Positions 59,601 through 64,000 of a stretch of DNA of 64,000 nt are shown here, piece by piece; the stretch's first letter is position 1, and every line of letters begins with the position of its first letter. The DNA lies in the NCBI GenBank assembly GCA_036850595.1, contig CM072148.1:20578731-20642730 (forward strand), in the 5' to 3' direction. The translations under genes were made by a program, and so were the position numbers. Origin of the DNA: Rhyacichthys aspro. Taxonomy: Eukaryota; Chordata; Actinopteri; Gobiiformes; Rhyacichthyidae. The notes under the pieces were generated by a model. It was not told where the DNA came from, made no database searches, and saw only the letters and a list, made by a program, of their open reading frames with translations.

Positions 59601-60552
59601 CTTTTGCAGCGTTTGGTGTAGTGTCTCTAAGTGTCTTTGTTCACATCTCTGGTTTTATTTACAAATGTGTTAATTACATTCTGTGGCTGTGCGTGCGTTT
59701 ACAGCAGCAGTGAGAACAGTGGGGTACACAGTAAAGCACCATAGACTCGAAGTGAAGACAAAGAAATCCTGCCCCGATCTGTGAAAATTAGGCCCGTAGT
59801 GGCACAATCGCATCCCAAAAGAAAATTAAGCCTCACTCATTAACAGTGGTATCAACAACAAAAAAGCACAAAACTAAAGAGGCCTACCATCCTCCGAAGC
59901 CTGAATGTTATGTTAAATACTGCTAGCTATTAACGCTAATGATGACAGTTTGGTTTGATTAGTTTTATCGACTAACTTAAGCTACATTTGAGCCAAAATG
60001 AGCAAAGTTTTCTTCCAGGACTCCAAGCCAAAAAATCCAAGTCACTTTTTCACCCATCAGTAATGACTGGTTCCTTTTCCAGTAGTTAATAAGCATCACA
60101 ACTGGTCAAAATACCAATGATCTTTTTAAAATGGATTAACAAAGGCACTCTGGTTGATTGTAAACTGTTCGTGATCGGCCAAAAAATGATGTGATCTAGG
60201 CAAAATGAGCAAGACTTTGACTCTTTGTTTCTCTGCGGTCTGGAGGTTTTATGAGCTGTCTAAGTAGACTGGTGACTGGTGTTTGTCACATGGAAACCCC
60301 TTGGAAAACATAAAAAACCCACGAAGACTCATCAGAAATTTGAAGTTTTTAAAGCTGCTACTAAAACCGAGCAGAGCGACTCAACAGCAACTCTTGGCGT
60401 CACAGCCCTGTACGACAAAGGACAGGAAGAAACAAACAGAAATGCACAAGTGTCATAGGATCTCCAAAAAATGCTCATTTATTTAGGGTGTTTTTTGCAT
60501 TAAGAACTCACAAAGTGTTACTTAGCATTCATTAGGTTTAGTAACGCTTGGT

Positions 60553-60722
60553 TTTTGTGGACTATTGGACTTTTTCTGACTCTGTGATTACTGTTGTCAT
60601 GACAACGGGAGGCGTGCCCCTGTAGACTGCTTTTCTATGGCGAATGTGTCTCCCAAGAGGCTCAATTTACTGTTGGACTGGAGAAATACAATAATCAGAC
60701 TGGAGTAGGGCCTGTAGAGACA
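60553..60722 (-). repeat. Dispersed repeat family R5, copy 2 (inverted)
   Basis: GATTACTGTTGTCATGACAA, GGAGGCGTGCC and ATAATCAGACTGGAGTAGGG are the reverse complement of 37718-37890. Confidence 0.7.
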
Positions 60723-61394
60723 AAATGTTATGTGTCTGTTGCCTGTGGATATTGTGAGAAAAGCTGAGTGGTTACTGTACTGGTTTAAACTAAAGCAGAT
60801 TATTAAAACATGTTCAGTTGATTACCTTTTTAGTTCCCATCTCGGTGATTGGTCTCAAAAATCCTGATTGGACCAACCGGACTAAAACAGTCTATGTAAA
60901 GTAGAAGACATTGTTTGAGAAAAAAAAAAAAATTGAATATTTTGACTCATCATACAAGTTAAACAGTGTGGTGCAGCTGCAGTTCATTATAAAAATGTTT
61001 GTAAAATAAGTAGGAACAATAAAGACATGACCCATATTGACAATCGGCTTAAGTTAGCTATTGCTTGTTAGCATTTTTGAACCGATGCAAAAGTTCGCAT
61101 TGCATTAAAGTTTTGCTCTCTCAGTTCAATGGATACTAAAAATGACCTGTCCCTCATTTATCTTTGAGATTTTCAGAATAAATGCATCTTCAAGCCACTT
61201 ATTTTACCCAGAATTCCAGTGTCTCTTTACATCACTAATTATATCCTGACTTGTGCTGTGTTTTGACCAAAGTTTGTAAATGTCACTGACTGTAATGATA
61301 TTTACTGACTTTTATGCTCAGATTTAGGCGAAAGGAAAAATATAAAATGGAAATGTTTTAAAAGTCATAGAAAAGTAGAAAACTTGATAAATGT

Positions 61395-61670
61395 ACCTCC
61401 TGACAGCAAAGCAACTGCTGTTTCTGGTTAAAACAGAATGAATTTGAACATTATATTTATTGTCTATACTGCATTAAACACAAGGATAACCTGTGCATCA
61501 AATATTGAGTCCCTAAATGTTAGGAATAGGGGGCAGCTTTATGACTGTAATGTTCAGAAAGCTGTTACTGCAGCCTCACAAATCACTACACACCGGGATT
61601 TACTCCTTTTTATATTAATTATTAGCAATTTAGTCAATTTTTTGAAAGTCTGCTTCAAAAAGTTACAAAC
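61395..61670 (-). repeat. Dispersed repeat family R3, copy 3 (inverted)
   Basis: CTATACTGCATTAAACACAA, AACCTGTGCATCAAATATTG and AGTCCCTAAATGTTA are the reverse complement of the R3 core at 38770-38820 and 40990-41045. Confidence 0.6.
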
Positions 61671-61839
61671 AAATCAGATCTAATAATGGGCCATTATTAG
61701 TTTGTTTATTTAGTTTTTAATTCAATTGTTATACATTAAAAATGGGCATTGCTCCTTGCTGTTTTTCCCCAGACACCCTCTATTTAAAATCCAATTCCTC
61801 AGTCTGCATTTCAGCTCCAGTCTCTCATAGATACATTTA

Positions 61840-62110
61840 ATATGAGGTCTGTATTTGAGCTGAAAGTAGCCGGAGTTTGACCCTTTGTGACTGAAAAAGG
61901 ATGAACTGTAGAAAAAGACCAACGCTGCAGAGAAAGAGTGGGAACGTTTACCTTTCTCAGCGCCGACTGTGAGCGGCTGAGGATATGAGAGCGACAGAGA
62001 GACATACGAACAAAGACGGGACAAACGCACGTCCAGCTGTGACCAGTGTGAGGCCTCCGTAAACATCAGCTCCGTCTCCGCGGCAACGGGAATCATGACG
62101 ACGACCGAAC
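61840..62110. promoter_or_regulatory. Candidate enhancer in slit1 intron 4 with an RFX X-box-like site
   Basis: GTCTCC-GC-GGCAAC at 62074-62087 resembles the RFX X-box half-site pair. It lies in a GC-richer, non-repetitive block. A 175-codon minus-strand frame (61722-62249) covers it but has no recognisable domain. Confidence 0.3.
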
Positions 62111-64000
62111 AGGAAGGCATTTTTAATATTGGAGTGAATATTTGAGAGAAAAGAGATGAGAAACAGCAGTGGGTTCTGTGAGAGAGGATTTGGGCTAAAC
62201 TGTTTTTTTTGTTAAAGAAATGACTCGTATTTTGGCCAGCTTTGTGCAAGTTTGTTGAAACAGTAATGGTGACACTGACAACAGACCCAACCTACTGAGC
62301 TAACAGATGTCTTTATGGCTACTGTAGAGTTAAATCCAGCTCAGTACGTGCTGCTTGTTTCCCCTGTTGTTATTATTATTATTATTGTATAATTTCAACG
62401 CAAGTGCAGAACTCTTCGCTTTTCTGCAGTAACTTCAAATTTCTGACAGTTCTTGGACACCCACAAGAAAAAAGTTGTGCCCAGACAATGTGTCAAGAAC
62501 AAGCTGCAAGAACTCCCAAACCAGGGCTGCAAGAACTAAATGATGTCATTTTGTTCTTGCAGTCCTAAAAGAGAGAACAAATTTTTCTGTTCTTGCGGAG
62601 TATGTATCAGCATTAAGCCTTTACTTCCTATTTTCTACAAATGCCTAGAAAGGACAAACTGAGCACTTCTGGATTGATGTTTTGTTTTATCTTGTTTAGT
62701 TTTTTTAAGCACACATTCTTGTGGAAAGTGAGACATTTATGAACCAAAAAATATTTTTGACATAATTTAAAAGTCATCTCACCATCAGTAATAATTCCAC
62801 TGGATTTGTTAATGGACAACATGAACATGTCCCAGCAGGGTTACCATAGAGATTTACATGCTTTAAAGCAAGCCTGCGTAACTTTTAGCCAGTATTGTGC
62901 ACAACCTCACTGTCAGCCATATTTGTTTACCAGTAGAGACAGTTAAAGACGGTTTCTGTCCAGCTGAGGGTATTGTGTCAGTGAGATAGGCATGATTTTA
63001 CCAATCTCATGTCTGTCATGTTTAAAAAGGAGGAGTGTAAAATGTGGGATTGCAATATAGACTTTTCCTCACCAGGTTGTGCCAAAATAGGCCAAAAACA
63101 AACAAAATTTCAAAAAGGTTTGTTTTAAAACAGAGGGAATAGAAAAGAAGGACTTACATTACTTTATGCAAATAACTATACAATAAACATTGTACAATAT
63201 AGAATAAAGTCATACTATAGTGCAGTAATGACAAAAGTAGTAGTTATTCAGACTATAATAAATCACATAGCATTGCTATGAATGCAGTTTTCTGTTTCTC
63301 TCTCTATTTTCTTACTTTTATAAACTATTTAACTCTTTTCCCCACACACAGCACAAGTTCAGTCTCTCCACCTGGAATGACCTTCTCCCTCTGGCCTCCT
63401 GATTTATTCCCTTGTTTGTCCTTCTCTCAGACTGGTACCAGCTTTCAACAGTGGTCTGTGTTCAATCCCAGCACATTTATCCCTCATCACCTCATACTGT
63501 GTGTTTCCTGTCTGACCATGTAATACTGTGATGCGTCCTCTTTAGACTTTGACCTTACTCAGCCTTATTTGGTCCTTTTCTCAGCCACAGACGGTAGAAA
63601 TGTTTGGAACGTTATGCTGGTTTTTGACAAATACATTTTCAGTGGAATGCCAAGTGGAGCCAGTTTTTAAGTCTTTTGACTTTAACAGAGCATAAGGTCC
63701 ACTTTATTTATAACCCGTTACTTTTAATGATGCCCTAATGCCCTTTTTTAAAAGTAAACTTACTGTAAGTGGTCAATAGTTAACATTTAAAAGTTTGACT
63801 AAAATTAGTCCTAATGGTTCCTCCTATACTTCCTGTGCTGTTCGTTCATTTGTGGAGCTGTTGTCTCTGAGGAGTCACTGGAAGGAAAGGCCACATTAAG
63901 ACTCAGATTAAACATTATTTAGACTAGTATAGATCTCTCTGGTAATGACCCTTAGCAGACTCTCGAGAGACACAGTTCTCCTCATTAATGTCAGGGCCTT

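Larger units (their letters stand above)
54246..64000 (+). other. slit1 intron 4, running off the window end
   Basis: At least 9.7 kb with no recognisable Slit exon. It holds repeats R1, R2, R3, R5, R6 and R7, the piggyBac remnant with its nested element, and two candidate enhancers. The stretch from about 62250 to the end shows nothing beyond a short TTA/ATT run near 62360. Confidence 0.75.

Noticed and set aside
61722..62249. 175-codon minus-strand frame in slit1 intron 4
   Set aside because: Ser/Phe-rich translation without a domain. It overlaps a candidate enhancer and looks like chance openness of a GC-richer block.
54246..64000. A fifth slit1 LRR exon
   Set aside because: I looked for a 72-bp phase-2 exon encoding the next Slit repeat (DLSEN...IPRKAF type) and found none, so the gene must continue beyond the window.
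1..64000. CRISPR arrays, tRNA/rRNA genes, bacterial or viral gene clusters
   Set aside because: No regularly spaced repeats, no tRNA or rRNA signatures, and no prokaryotic or viral genes were seen; all assigned genes are spliced vertebrate genes or DNA transposon remnants.

Overview
The window looks like nuclear DNA from a ray-finned (teleost-type) fish. Its coding exons are short, bounded by GT-AG introns and embedded in AT-rich DNA full of small DNA transposons. The proteins match vertebrate families, and the arhgap19-slit1 pair in head-to-tail order matches the human 10q24 arrangement. There are no bacterial operons, CRISPR arrays or recognisable RNA genes. Every assigned host gene is on the + strand.

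Layout: (1) 896-7810, a complete seven-coding-exon wipf2 gene (WIP-family actin/N-WASP regulator, 447 aa), with a 3' UTR to about 9.1 kb. (2) 9.1-13.7 kb, intergenic, with one recognisable hAT-like MITE. (3) 13835-17617, a three-exon RhoU-like GTPase (275 aa) with unusual residues at the equivalents of Ras Gly12, Tyr32 and Thr58 and an unusual C-terminus. (4) 20461-27663, a complete twelve-exon arhgap19 (RhoGAP, 524 aa) with a compact promoter and a long T-rich 3' UTR. (5) 30.3-36.5 kb, intergenic, with a homopolymer block that looks like damaged assembly. (6) 36864 to the window end, the 5' part of slit1: exon 1 (signal peptide and LRR N-cap), a 14-kb first intron, then three 72-bp exons that each encode one 24-residue leucine-rich repeat. 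The rest of slit1 lies beyond the window.

The genes share a theme but are not an operon. WIPF2 brings N-WASP to actin, RhoU is an atypical Cdc42-like GTPase, ARHGAP19 is a RhoGAP used in cytokinesis, and Slit1 is a secreted guidance cue that signals through Rho-family GAPs. Human WIPF2, RHOU and ARHGAP19/SLIT1 lie on different chromosomes, so this adjacency reflects fish genome history.

The non-coding DNA holds an internally deleted piggyBac element with perfect terminal repeats and TTAA duplications. A very young 501-bp element with 66-bp perfect hairpin-containing terminal repeats and a 9-bp duplication is nested inside it. At least eight families of dispersed repeats recur within the window, the largest with seven copies. 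Several GC-richer islands with homeodomain, POU or RFX-like motifs, mostly in slit1 introns, are candidate conserved enhancers. I found no clearly new multi-gene system. The best leads are the divergent RhoU-like GTPase, the nested young transposon, and the putative paired-homeodomain enhancer in slit1.
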